From the NCBI GenBank assembly GCA_016716135.1, contig JADJWX010000005.1:124001-188000 (forward strand): a DNA stretch of 64,000 nt. The letters run 5' to 3'. Position numbers and translations under genes: made by a program. This DNA is from Lewinellaceae bacterium. Lineage in GTDB: Bacteria > Bacteroidota > Bacteroidia > Chitinophagales > Saprospiraceae. Positions 17,614-25,917 of the stretch are shown one piece after another; the first letter of the stretch is position 1; every line of letters starts with the position of its first letter. The notes beneath the pieces were generated by a model that was not told where the DNA came from, did no database searches, and was given only the letters and a program-made list of their open reading frames with translations.

Positions 17614-18861
17614 ATGCAAGACTTTTCAGCGTATACCATTTTATTTATTTTCTGTGGGCTGATCATTTTGTCCTATCTCTTTTCGGTCCTGAACCGAATA
17701 ACCCGTATTCCTTCGGTTTTACTGCTGTTAGGTACGGGAATACTGTTGCGCTACGTGGCAGACTTTACCGGATTTACCTTTATACTGCCCAAAAACCTGA
17801 TTGAAATTATCGGCACCGTCGGGTTGATCATGATCGTACTGGAAGCCGGGCTTGACCTGGAAGTAAACCGCTCCAAACTTCCCCTGATCCGGAATTCCTT
17901 TTTTTCAGCCTTGGTCATTTTCCTGCTCTCCACCTTTGGAGTTGCCGGTATTCTGATGCTTTACCTTCCGCATGTTCCGTTTATCCATTGTATTACCTAC
18001 TCCATCCCGTTGAGCATTGTAAGTAGCGCAATTGTGTTGCCCAGTGTGCATCATTTGAGTGCCGAGAAAAAAGAATTTCTGATTTACGAGGCTTCTTTTT
18101 CAGATATCCTCGGGATCATGGTGTTCAATTTTCTGACGGCAAAACAATTAATTACCGGGAACGACACCCTCTGGTTTTTTGGAAGTATTCCGATCGCAAT
18201 TGTTTTGTCCATTGTGGTTTGTTTTGCCCTGATGTTCCTGTTGGTTAAAAACCAGATTAATATCAAATTCTTTCTGGCGTTTGCCGTGCTGATCGTGATT
18301 TATGTCGGCGGGAAAATGTTAAACCTGCCGTCTTTGTTGACCATCCTGCTTTTTGGTTTGGTGGTAAATAATTGGGAACTCCTGCCCTGGCAGGCCCTGC
18401 ACCGTTATTTTACCAACAAGGACGTAGACGAAGTGCGCGGATTTCTGATTTCGATAACGGCGGAATCGTCATTTTTGATCCGGACGTTTTTCTTTATCAT
18501 TTTTGGTTACGGGATCAACCTGAGTTTTCTGCAAGATCAGCAGGTCTGGCTCGTAGGTTCAGGTATTGTGGGCGCCCTGCTCGTGTTGCGGTACATTTAT
18601 TTGCGGGTGGTGCACCGTTACGACCTTTTCCCCGAGTTGCTTTATATCCCGCGCGGATTGGTCACCATTCTATTGTTTTACAAAATCCCAACCTGGCAGC
18701 GTATTGACCAGTTTGACGAAGGTGTTTTATTTTTTGTAATTTTGACTACCAGCCTGATCATGATGCTGGGGGCACTGCTCTACCGCGATGACCCGAAAGA
18801 ATTGGGGCAAATTCATGTAACGCTGGTGGAGCATCCTGCCTCCTCTTCAGATACGCATTAA
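17614..18861 (+). CDS. Cation:proton antiporter (CPA superfamily)
   Basis: A 415-residue inner-membrane protein with about twelve helices and no C-terminal regulatory domain. Typical CPA features are a first helix YTILFIFCGLIILSYLF, the segment IPSVLLLLGTGILLRY, the sodium/proton-exchanger-like IGTVGLIMIVLEAGLDLEV, SSAIVLPS and ASFSDILGIMVFNFL (Asp in a core helix). It should exchange Na+ or K+ for protons. The reading frame opens at 17545, but the ATG at 17614 places the first helix at the N terminus and is preferred. The 201-base gap to the divergent isomerase-like gene should hold both promoters. Confidence 0.87.
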   Translation: MQDFSAYTILFIFCGLIILSYLFSVLNRITRIPSVLLLLGTGILLRYVADFTGFTFILPKNLIEIIGTVGLIMIVLEAGLDLEVNRSKLPLIRNSFFSALVIFLLSTFGVAGILMLYLPHVPFIHCITYSIPLSIVSSAIVLPSVHHLSAEKKEFLIYEASFSDILGIMVFNFLTAKQLITGNDTLWFFGSIPIAIVLSIVVCFALMFLLVKNQINIKFFLAFAVLIVIYVGGKMLNLPSLLTILLFGLVVNNWELLPWQALHRYFTNKDVDEVRGFLISITAESSFLIRTFFFIIFGYGINLSFLQDQQVWLVGSGIVGALLVLRYIYLRVVHRYDLFPELLYIPRGLVTILLFYKIPTWQRIDQFDEGVLFFVILTTSLIMMLGALLYRDDPKELGQIHVTLVEHPASSSDTH

Positions 18862-19042
18862 TGCCGTTTTTAATGCCCGGCTTAAAATACTTTGAATTGG
18901 GTAGGCCTTCCGGATTATTGTCGGATACCTGTCATTTTTATTCCGCCCTTGGCTTAATGTTTGTACATGGAAGACCGGACAAGTTCGTGCTGTGCTTGTT
19001 TCTGCTAAACCATTTGTGTGACTATTTAATTCAGGTTATTCT

Positions 19043-20380
19043 ATGCGGAAAATTTACGTTTTCTCAATTATTGTGGCGTCTGTGCTTTTTGCCTGCAAAC
19101 ACGATCCGTTGTGGGCGCCTTTGAATATTGAATTGCACCAGGCAATTACCAATATTTCGCAGAACGGTTCACCGAGTTATTTTATCCTGCCGGAGAGCAC
19201 CGATTTTGGGCGTATTCCGCAATCACCGGCCAACCCGCTCACTGCTGAAAAAGTGGCCCTGGGCAAGTTGTTGTTTTACGAATCGGCATTTGCCGTGGAA
19301 GCCAAACACACCTCAGGCATGGCTACGTTTTCCTGCTCTTCCTGCCATATTCCGGCAGCAGGCTTCCGACCCAACCGGGTACAGGGTATTGCCGATGGCG
19401 CTTACGGCTTCGGCACGAACGGAGAAGGTCGTAACAAACGCCTGGAATATGCCGAACAGGACATTGATGCGCAGGGCGCCCGGCCGTTGAGCATGCTGAA
19501 TGTGGCCTATGTTACCAACTCCATGTGGAACGGCTCGTTCGGCGCCGGCGGCGTAAACGCAGGCACCGAAAGCCGGTGGGGTGTTGCCGATCCGGGTACT
19601 GCCATCAACCACGAAGATCTGGGATCGCTCGAAGGGCAGAATATTGAAGGTTTGAAAGTACACCGCCTCCTCATCAACCGGGAACTGGTGGAGTTTTACG
19701 GGTACAAAGCATACTTCGACGCCGCCTTCCCCGATGTACCGGAAGCAGAGCGGTATACCCGCAAGACTGCGAGTTTTGCAATTTCAGCCTACCTCCGCAC
19801 CTTGCTGTGTACGGAGGCACCGTTTCAACGCTGGCTAAAAGGGGAGGACGATGCGATGACCGACGAGGAAAAACGCGGAGCACTGTTATTTTTTGGCAAA
19901 GCCGGTTGCTATCGTTGCCACAACGAACCCAACCTGGGCTCAATCACTTTCCACGCCCTGGGCGTACAGGATTTGTTTGAAAACGGCGGGCTCAAAACCA
20001 GTGCTTCGGACTTGCGCAATCTGGGCCGCGGCGGTTTTACCGGCAATCCGGACGATATGTTCCGCTTCCGCGTACCACAGCTGTACAACCTCGGCGACGG
20101 CGGTCCCTACTTCCATGGAAGCAGCAAGAATACCCTGCGGGAGGTGGTTGAATATTTCAATGATGGCATACCGGAAAATCCCCGGGTTCCGAAATCACAA
20201 ATTTCGCCCTTCTTTCATCCGCTCAACCTGTCGATTTCCGAACAATCCGACCTGGAAGCCTTCCTGCGCAACGGCTTGCGCGATCCGAACATCCAGCGTT
20301 ATGTGCCAGACCATTTGCCCTCCGGCTTTTGCTTCCCGAACAATGACCAGCAGTCACGCCGCGAAATCGGTTGTGAGTAA
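19043..20380 (+). CDS. Di-haem cytochrome c peroxidase family lipoprotein
   Basis: A 445-residue periplasmic protein of the MauG/CcpA type. The signal peptide ends at lipobox LFAC (Cys18). Two haem c sites are seen: CSSCH at 98-102 and CYRCH at 289-293. Further family motifs are NPLTAEKVALGKLLFYE, MLNVAYVTNSMWNGSFG, FRVPQLYNLGDGGPYFHG and LREVVEYFNDG. The enzyme reduces hydrogen peroxide using electrons from periplasmic cytochromes, or performs MauG-like oxidation; the insert between the haem domains is longer than in classical enzymes. Two cysteines near the C terminus (SGFCFPNN, IGCE) are unusual. No partner gene is adjacent. Confidence 0.9.
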   Translation: MRKIYVFSIIVASVLFACKHDPLWAPLNIELHQAITNISQNGSPSYFILPESTDFGRIPQSPANPLTAEKVALGKLLFYESAFAVEAKHTSGMATFSCSSCHIPAAGFRPNRVQGIADGAYGFGTNGEGRNKRLEYAEQDIDAQGARPLSMLNVAYVTNSMWNGSFGAGGVNAGTESRWGVADPGTAINHEDLGSLEGQNIEGLKVHRLLINRELVEFYGYKAYFDAAFPDVPEAERYTRKTASFAISAYLRTLLCTEAPFQRWLKGEDDAMTDEEKRGALLFFGKAGCYRCHNEPNLGSITFHALGVQDLFENGGLKTSASDLRNLGRGGFTGNPDDMFRFRVPQLYNLGDGGPYFHGSSKNTLREVVEYFNDGIPENPRVPKSQISPFFHPLNLSISEQSDLEAFLRNGLRDPNIQRYVPDHLPSGFCFPNNDQQSRREIGCE

Positions 20381-20409
20381 AAATAGCTGCTTGTAAATTG
20401 GCAAACATG

Positions 20410-20622
20410 AATCATCCCGAATTTTTAAAATGACTTCGGAGAAGTCAAATATTTGTAGATCAGAGATTTAAGGGCACTCGACGACCTCAGAGAGGTCGCA
20501 TGTGCAGGGGTTAGCACCTGGATATTCGACCTCTCCGAGGTCGGGCAACGGGTAACCGAAGCATTTCTACAAATATTTGACCTCTCCGAGGTCTTTTTTT
20601 ATGGAAAAATTCGGGATGAGTC
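20410..20622. repeat. Inverted-repeat element with internal GACCTC/GAGGTC palindromes
   Basis: In the 488-base gap between the peroxidase gene and the CBS-domain gene, atcatcccgaattttt (20411 onward) pairs with aaaaattcgggatga (ending 20618). Inside, caaatatttgtaga pairs with tctacaaatatttg, and several gacctctccgaggtc-type palindromes occur. No coding capacity is seen. Confidence 0.75.
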
Positions 20623-20845
20623 ATGCGAATCAGGGGTTAACCTGGCAATATTACCTTCGAATAAAGCCCGTAGGGCTGACATTATGGTAGAAAATGGTCG
20701 TCTCGCAGTTTTCCAAACGCCGTAGGCGTGCCATTATAATGCCGCACCTACGGCGCTATGATCTCTACGGCAATAAATTTCTACAAAAATGACAGCCCTA
20801 CGGGCTTTGGAGGAGGATATTAGCCCCTGATTCGCATGACTCATG
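20616..20845. repeat. Adjacent 230-bp nested inverted repeat
   Basis: The left arm (atgagtcatgcgaatcaggg, 20616 onward) is the reverse complement of the right arm ending at 20845 with one mismatch in about 25. Inner arms aaagcccgtagggctgaca and gacagccctacgggcttt pair too, and cgccgtaggcg lies at the centre. It shares its left boundary with the preceding element, and an outer aaacatga(a/g)tca pair (20404 and 20848) encloses both. Confidence 0.75.
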
Positions 20846-20868
20846 TTTGTGCTTAAAAATAACCGGCT

Positions 20869-21849
20869 TCACAAAAGCACCCGTACCGTTTCAATCTTGC
20901 GGTCGCTCACCAACTCCAGAATAAATGTTTTGCCGTCGAGATTCAGCCGGGCGCCCTGCTTCGGGATCGTCTCCGTGGTAGTAACCAGGTATCCCGACAA
21001 GGTGTGGTATTCCCCTTCCGGAATGCTCAGTACAGGATATTTATCATTCAGGTAATCGACCTTCAGCCTGCCTGAAAAAATGAATTCAATATCCGAAACC
21101 TGCACTTCAATGAATTCTTCCTGGTCATGCTCATCATCAATTTCACCGAAAAGCTGCTCCAGGGCATCTTCCAGGGTTACCAGCCCGGACAAGCTGCCAT
21201 ACTCGTCGACCACACAGGCAATGCTGGTTCGTGTGCGGATGAACTTGTGCAGCAAATCATTCACTACAATACTCTCCGGCACAAACGAGATCGGCAGAAT
21301 GATCTCGCGAATCCGGCGCGGCTGGTTGAACAATTGCTGCACATGCACATAGCCCAGCACTTTGTCCAACTCACCATCGACCACGATGATGCGGGACAAG
21401 CTGCTTTCGATCATCAGCTGCCGCAATTTCTCAACTTTGGCATTGACGTCGATGTAGACGATTTCGGGTCGGGGCGCCATACAATCGTGCGCGCGCACAG
21501 CATTCAGGTGTAGGGCATTTTCGAGCAATTCGGCAGCCACAGCTTCCTCCGGGCTTGCACCTGTGTTTTGTTGGACAAAGTATTGCAACAATGCTTCATC
21601 CGCTTCTTCAGCAGGCTGATACAGGTGGCGAAATACTATTTTGCGGAGTAGCAATAAAATCAAAAAGAACAATGCGGCAACAACCACACCGGCAACCCGG
21701 CCGCTGCCAAGCAAAAATGCAAACAAGGGACCGGCCCAACACGCCAAGAGCGCCGACAAACCGACAAACAGGACGGTAGATGCAAAAGAATAACTTCCTG
21801 GTTGGAGCATTGAAGCCCATCCGGCATATCGGGTTTGCTGTTCGTCCAT
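20869..21849 (-). CDS. CBS-pair and CorC/HlyC domain membrane protein
   Basis: A 326-residue protein. Two hydrophobic segments at about 22-70 (STVLFVGLSALLACWAGPLFAFLL, VAGVVVAALFFLILLLL) are followed by a CBS pair at about 115-245 (MAPRPEIVYIDVNAKVEKLRQLM, ACVVDEYGSLSGLVTLEDALEQLFGEI) and a CorC_HlyC transporter-associated domain to the end (FIFSGRLKVDYLNDKYPVL). Full hemolysin-like CNNM proteins have a DUF21 domain of about 190 residues with three or four helices; here that part is short. CNNM/CorC proteins are linked to magnesium and cobalt transport. The gene is last in a three-gene operon after lptC (22-base gap). Confidence 0.83.
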   Translation of the reverse strand: MDEQQTRYAGWASMLQPGSYSFASTVLFVGLSALLACWAGPLFAFLLGSGRVAGVVVAALFFLILLLLRKIVFRHLYQPAEEADEALLQYFVQQNTGASPEEAVAAELLENALHLNAVRAHDCMAPRPEIVYIDVNAKVEKLRQLMIESSLSRIIVVDGELDKVLGYVHVQQLFNQPRRIREIILPISFVPESIVVNDLLHKFIRTRTSIACVVDEYGSLSGLVTLEDALEQLFGEIDDEHDQEEFIEVQVSDIEFIFSGRLKVDYLNDKYPVLSIPEGEYHTLSGYLVTTTETIPKQGARLNLDGKTFILELVSDRKIETVRVLL

Positions 21850-21871
21850 GTGGTTGTTGTGTGTTGTTTGA

Positions 21872-22453
21872 TCACTTCAGGGCTTTGTCCAGTTGATCAG
21901 CCTTGATGATGCCCTTGGGAACCGTAATTTTCCAATAGGAAAAATCCTGATTGGCTTCCAGACCAAAACCGTAAATTACCTCATCGGGCTTGGTCACTTT
22001 TACAAATTTATCGGTGCGCACTTTTTCTGTTTTTTCATCCCAGATCAACTCTTCGGTCTCGAGTTTTTCCTGCTCTACCGTGGTTAGCACGACACTGTCG
22101 CGGGCAATAATAAGGCCTTTATCCTGTTGCCTTATGGCAAATTTAGCCGTCAGCGTACTCCGAACCTGAAGATGTGGGGTCAAAAATTCCAGTTTGATGC
22201 CGTTGGGAAATTCCTGGCGGGGCTCCAGCCGGTCCACGTAGTTGTACAGGGCGGGCGCCGTAACCCGCACCCGCACAATGGCACTGTCTGAATATAAAAT
22301 TTCCACATCACGCCCGATTTCCACACCGGTATCGTCCGGGCCATATTGTTGTTCCTCCCGTTTTGTGGCAGGGTCGCAGGCTAAAAAAAACAACACTGCA
22401 CAGGCAGCAATACCGGCGCAAACCCCAAAAGCCCATCGTGCAAGGTGATTCAT
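21872..22453 (-). CDS. lptC: LPS export ABC transporter periplasmic protein LptC
   Basis: A 193-residue protein anchored by one N-terminal segment with a lipobox-like LFFLAC, followed by the LptC/OstA-like beta-jellyroll: ILYSDSAIVRVRVTAPALYNYVD, FPNGIKLEFLTPHLQVRSTLTAKFAIR, LIIARDSVVLTTVEQEKLETEELIWDEKTEKVRTDKFVKV and IYGFGLEANQDFSYWKI. LptC passes LPS from the LptBFG transporter to the periplasmic bridge. The start at 22453 is used because the open frame to 22513 gives no signal. It lies between a small membrane protein gene (10-base gap) and the CBS-domain gene. Confidence 0.88.
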   Translation of the reverse strand: MNHLARWAFGVCAGIAACAVLFFLACDPATKREEQQYGPDDTGVEIGRDVEILYSDSAIVRVRVTAPALYNYVDRLEPRQEFPNGIKLEFLTPHLQVRSTLTAKFAIRQQDKGLIIARDSVVLTTVEQEKLETEELIWDEKTEKVRTDKFVKVTKPDEVIYGFGLEANQDFSYWKITVPKGIIKADQLDKALK

Positions 22454-22463
22454 GGATAAAATA

Positions 22464-22970
22464 TCAGGTGAGCAGTTTTTTAAAGCTATAGCGAAAAACC
22501 AACAAGGCGCCAACCACGATCAGGACCAGCATATGCACCGGCACCCGTACAAATGCAATCAGGTGCGTACGGTCGAGCAGGTACATCAGCACAAAAAGAG
22601 TTCCGATGAGCAACATCAGGTTGGATAACTTGCCGAAGCCCGGAATTTGCTCGAAACGCACATTTTTTTGAATAATCCCCAGGCTCAGCACCAGCGAAAG
22701 CACCGGAACTACCTGCGTGAGCAGGTTCGTATTCAGAATACTGCCCCCGCGTTCGAACAAAAACAGGTAAATGCTCAACGCTATGGAGAATATCCCGGGA
22801 ATGCATACGGCATATACCAATACCGCGTACAGGTAGTTCCAGGGACTCACATGGCCTTCGCCGCGCCCCATCCAACCGGCCAGCAGCGCGATAAGCGGGA
22901 TCAACATAAAATAGCCAAAGATGGCCAGGGGGTTTGCACTCAGGTAGTCGAAGAATTCGCCAAGCGTCAT
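22464..22970 (-). CDS. Conserved four-to-five-helix membrane protein
   Basis: A 168-residue, almost wholly hydrophobic protein starting MTLGEFFDYLSANP. Helices are visible at about 14-32 (IFGYFMLIPLIALLAGWM), 43-70 (YLYAVLVYAVCIPGIFSIALSIYLFLF), 80-100, 112-130 (LMLLIGTLFVLMYLL) and 138-160 (VPVHMLVLIVVGALLVFRY). I recognise no functional family. It is the first gene of the operon with lptC and the CBS protein, which suggests an envelope role. The longer open frame to 23327 is not used, because its extra N terminus is hydrophilic and overlaps the divergent GNAT gene. Confidence 0.72.
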   Translation of the reverse strand: MTLGEFFDYLSANPLAIFGYFMLIPLIALLAGWMGRGEGHVSPWNYLYAVLVYAVCIPGIFSIALSIYLFLFERGGSILNTNLLTQVVPVLSLVLSLGIIQKNVRFEQIPGFGKLSNLMLLIGTLFVLMYLLDRTHLIAFVRVPVHMLVLIVVGALLVFRYSFKKLLT

Positions 22971-23075
22971 TGTTTGAAAACTATTTTTGAAAAAGGGCCT
23001 GTATGTTTGTTTCCAGCAGTATTTACAAAAAGGCAAAATAATCAACCGCTGTATGCCAGCAAATGTACCGCATCC

Positions 23076-24002
23076 ATGTCCGGCGGCAAAGTACCCTACA
23101 TCGAATTCTGCCGGGTAGCCCAGCCTCCCCTGCACTTTCAACCCTGGTGGCTCGACGCCGTTTGCGGCGCAGACCGCTGGGGCGTCGCCATTGCCACCAC
23201 TGCCCGGCAGGGTGTCCCCATGGGTGTACTGCCGTATTTCAAAACCCGCCGCCTGGGTTTGCCGGTTGTACAGCTGCCGCCGTTTACTGCCTATGCCGGC
23301 CCCTGGTTCCATCCCGACATTCAACATCCGGACCTGCCCGGGTACAAAAAACTGGGTTTACAACACCGGGTGCTTGAGGAATTGATTGCGCGGCTTCCCA
23401 AGGTGTTGTTTTTCCAACAGTGTTTTCACCCCACTATTCAAAACGGGTTACCGTTTTACTGGGCAGGCTTTCGTCAAACGACGCGCTATACCTATTTGCT
23501 GCCCGGCACAGTGGATACCACTGATCTTTATCGCCGTTTTAAAAGCAGCCTGCGCACGGAGCTGCGCCGCGCAACCGAGTACACCGAAGTGGTGGAAGTT
23601 GCCGATCCGGAGCCGGTATTTCATCTGAATAAACTATCATTTGCCCGAAAGGGATTACGCCAGCCTTATTCCAGGAGTGTTTTCCAAAATCTACACCAGG
23701 CAATCGCCATACGTCGGCAGGCGCATGCGTTACTAGCTTGCGATCGAAAAACCGGAATGCCGCATGCCGGACTGTATCTGGTGTTCGACACCCGGCAGGC
23801 AGCCGTGTTGCTCACCGGCTTCGATCCCGCATACCGGCACACAGGCGCCTTGCACGGCCTGTATTGGCAGGCGATACAATTTTGCGCTGCGCGCAAACTC
23901 AGTCTTGATTTTGAAGGAAGTATGCAGCCCGGAATCGAGCATGTTTTCCGAGGTTTTGGTGGCCAACGCAGGCCTTATTTGCAGGCTTGGCGGTATTGGT
24001 AA
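23076..24002 (+). CDS. GNAT/FemAB-like (BioF2-type) acetyltransferase-like protein
   Basis: A 308-residue soluble protein. Its shape is that of the FemAB/GNAT double-fold proteins common in Bacteroidota: PLHFQPWWLDAVCG at the start, VLPYFKTRRLGLPVVQLPPFTAYAGPW, LRTELRRATEYTEV, then a second half with AGLYLVFDTRQAAVLLTGFD, ALHGLYWQAIQFCAARKLSLDFEGSM and IEHVFRGFGGQRRPYLQAWR. Such proteins transfer acyl or aminoacyl groups in cell-wall or polysaccharide synthesis; the substrate here is unknown. The open frame begins at 22647, but the part before 23076 overlaps the divergent operon and looks non-coding. Confidence 0.8.
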   Translation: MSGGKVPYIEFCRVAQPPLHFQPWWLDAVCGADRWGVAIATTARQGVPMGVLPYFKTRRLGLPVVQLPPFTAYAGPWFHPDIQHPDLPGYKKLGLQHRVLEELIARLPKVLFFQQCFHPTIQNGLPFYWAGFRQTTRYTYLLPGTVDTTDLYRRFKSSLRTELRRATEYTEVVEVADPEPVFHLNKLSFARKGLRQPYSRSVFQNLHQAIAIRRQAHALLACDRKTGMPHAGLYLVFDTRQAAVLLTGFDPAYRHTGALHGLYWQAIQFCAARKLSLDFEGSMQPGIEHVFRGFGGQRRPYLQAWRYW

Positions 24003-24050
24003 TCGTCCTACGACTTGAAGTCGTAGGACGATTCGAGTCGTAGGACGATT
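24001..24050. terminator. Near-perfect hairpin plus a third repeat arm between convergent genes
   Basis: aatcgtcctacgactt (24001-24016) pairs exactly with aagtcgtaggacgatt (24018-24033) with one unpaired base. A third copy, gagtcgtaggacgatta, follows at once. It overlaps the stop codon of the GNAT gene and faces the end of the GbsR-type gene, so a bidirectional terminator role is likely. Confidence 0.7.
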
Positions 24051-24069
24051 ACGCCCTGGATAAAACCCC

Positions 24070-24570
24070 CTACCGCACCATCTGATAAAAAATCGTGGAA
24101 AACCAGCTGGAGTCTGCCTTAATGAGCGTGTCGAGTGTTTTGTCGGCCTTTTGCGACAGCGTTCGAATATCTTTGACCACCGTACAAAACGACTCCGACT
24201 GCGGGCAGTTGGCCTCTACACCGGCTACTTCATCGAGTACCTTGAGCATGGGTTCCAGCTCTTTCTTTTTCCGGTGGATGATAATTTGACGCACAACTTT
24301 CCACATGTCTTTTTCTGCGTAGAAGTATTCTTTGCGCTCGCCCGATTTGAGTTTTTTGTGCACCAAACCCCAGTCGATCAGCGCCCGCAGGTTCATGTTG
24401 GCATTGCCGCGCGAAATTGAAAGACCATCCATAACTTCATCGGCGGTGAGCGCATCGGGCGCCACGAGCAGCAATGCATGTACCTGCGCCATGGTGCGGT
24501 TGATTCCCCAGTCGCTGGCCATTTTGCCCCAGGATTCGATGAATTTTTGTTTGCCTTCCTGAATATCCAT
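24070..24570 (-). CDS. GbsR/MarR-type transcriptional regulator
   Basis: A 166-residue winged-helix regulator. The pattern matches GbsR-like proteins: FIESWGKMASDWGINRTMAQVHALLLVAPDALTADEVMDGL, then SISRGNANMNLRALIDWGLVHK as recognition helix and wing region, KSGERKEYFYAEKDMWKVVRQIIIHRKKKEL and a C-terminal helical dimerisation part. GbsR in Bacillus senses choline and represses betaine synthesis; most Bacteroidota relatives have no known ligand. The gene has its own upstream region of 314 bases carrying repeat copy 2, and is divergent from the LRR/vWA pair, which it could control. Confidence 0.87.
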   Translation of the reverse strand: MDIQEGKQKFIESWGKMASDWGINRTMAQVHALLLVAPDALTADEVMDGLSISRGNANMNLRALIDWGLVHKKLKSGERKEYFYAEKDMWKVVRQIIIHRKKKELEPMLKVLDEVAGVEANCPQSESFCTVVKDIRTLSQKADKTLDTLIKADSSWFSTIFYQMVR

Positions 24571-24718
24571 AACGTTGAAAAAAGGTTAGGAAAATTGTGT
24601 TTTAGCGTTTTCAACCATTTAAATACAATTTGAGGCCATTTTGTTTTCAAAAATAATTGAAACCAATGAAATTAACTTTTTAAACGAGCAAATGTTTCCT
24701 GAACGACAGCCTGCGTTT

Positions 24719-24867
24719 AGAACTTGTCCAGGATTTCATCACTGGCCTCCAAACGGATATTTTAATTAAATTTCTCACCGGATTGCCCACATCCGGCTGC
24801 GAAATTTGCCTTGCCTGAAATAAAACTCCCCTGTTTTCGGCTCAGCATGAAAACCTGGACAAGTTCT
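24719..24867. repeat. 149-bp inverted-repeat element, copy 2 of 2
   Basis: Arms 24719-24739 and 24847-24867 are reverse complements at 20 of 21 bases (outer sequence agaacttgtccagg). Interior blocks ctggcctccaa, tgccttgcctgaa and ttcggctcagcatg are shared with copy 1 at 6205-6365. It fills the gap between the GbsR-type gene and the LRR gene. Confidence 0.8.
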
Positions 24868-24884
24868 TAAAGACAAACAAAAAC

Positions 24885-25910
24885 ATGACCCAACCCGGCT
24901 CTTATCTTGCTTCCGACAGCCGTGGCGATTACACGGCACAGATCACGCGTTTGCTACGCGATACCGAAACCGATAACTGCCCGCTCCTGCTCGAACTGGT
25001 GGAAGGCGGCGGCGTAAATCGCCGTGTGCTGGGGTATTTGTTTGGCATGGCCGTATTTCACACAAACCGGCTCGTAAGCGGCCGGGCGATGGCCCTGCTG
25101 CAACGGCATGCCTCCGAAGCCACCGTATTGCAGGCCACCAAACTCCGCGAATCGGTTTCGTACCATTACGACGAAGCCGAATACTTTAGTCGGTACCAGA
25201 GTGCCGAAGTAGACTTGTTCGACCTGCTGCTGGCCGGCAAAATGTGCCTCTGGCACCGCAGTCGCCCCGGCCAGGGCAGCAGCGCGCAGGTTGCCTTTCA
25301 AACACTCGACCTGCGCCGCCTCCCCGTGGATACGCTTTCAGAGGCGTTGGCAACGCTGAATTTTTTGAAATTCATCGCCCTGCCGGCACATAAAAATTTC
25401 GACCTGCCTGCCGCTGTGCCTGTTTTACGGGAACTCCCGCTCGAGGTGGTTATTCTTGAAAATGTGCGGATTGAAGAGTTCCCGGTAGGGCTTTTGGGCT
25501 TGAATACCTTGCATACCCTCATCATTCGAAAAGGGAACCTGCGCCCACGAACCCCCATGCAGGTACCTGAAGGCGGGCCATATGGAAGCCCTGTACTCGA
25601 AAAACTAATTCTTGAAGCATATCCCGTGGAAGGTGAAATACGGCTGGGACCATTTCCAAAATTGCGCGAAGCCACGCTGGTGCGCTGCCAGATTGCCCGG
25701 CTCGACATGCTTGAACAATCGAAACAACTCGAACGCCTCGATGCCAGCCACAACCGGATTGAAGTTTTGCCCCGTTTTCTCTCCAACTGTCAGCACCTGC
25801 GCTCGATGAAACTCAGCGACAATCCCTTCCGCCAGATCAACCTGAACCTCGAAAATATGCTCCAACTCGAAGAACTGGAAATCAAAGTACAGCCTGTAAA
25901 ACAAAACTAG
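24885..25910 (+). CDS. Leucine-rich-repeat protein, partner of the zincin/vWA gene
   Basis: A 341-residue soluble protein without signal peptide. Residues 1-130 are helical and unrecognised (LLLELVEGGGVNRRVLGYLFGM, ALLQRHASEATVLQATKLRES). Residues about 145-335 are leucine-rich repeats of irregular length: LPLEVVILENVRIEEFPVGL, LNTLHTLIIRKGNLRP, LEKLILEAYP, QLERLDASHNRIEVLP and HLRSMKLSDNPFRQI. LRRs are usually protein-binding. The next gene starts 7 bases after its stop, so the two are surely cotranscribed and may act together. The N-terminal portion could be HEAT-like. Confidence 0.75.
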   Translation: MTQPGSYLASDSRGDYTAQITRLLRDTETDNCPLLLELVEGGGVNRRVLGYLFGMAVFHTNRLVSGRAMALLQRHASEATVLQATKLRESVSYHYDEAEYFSRYQSAEVDLFDLLLAGKMCLWHRSRPGQGSSAQVAFQTLDLRRLPVDTLSEALATLNFLKFIALPAHKNFDLPAAVPVLRELPLEVVILENVRIEEFPVGLLGLNTLHTLIIRKGNLRPRTPMQVPEGGPYGSPVLEKLILEAYPVEGEIRLGPFPKLREATLVRCQIARLDMLEQSKQLERLDASHNRIEVLPRFLSNCQHLRSMKLSDNPFRQINLNLENMLQLEELEIKVQPVKQN

Positions 25911-25917
25911 ACACTCC

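Noticed and set aside
18861..19124. 87-codon open frame between the antiporter and peroxidase genes
   Set aside because: It overlaps the peroxidase signal sequence in another frame, has no recognisable domain and no ribosome-binding context.
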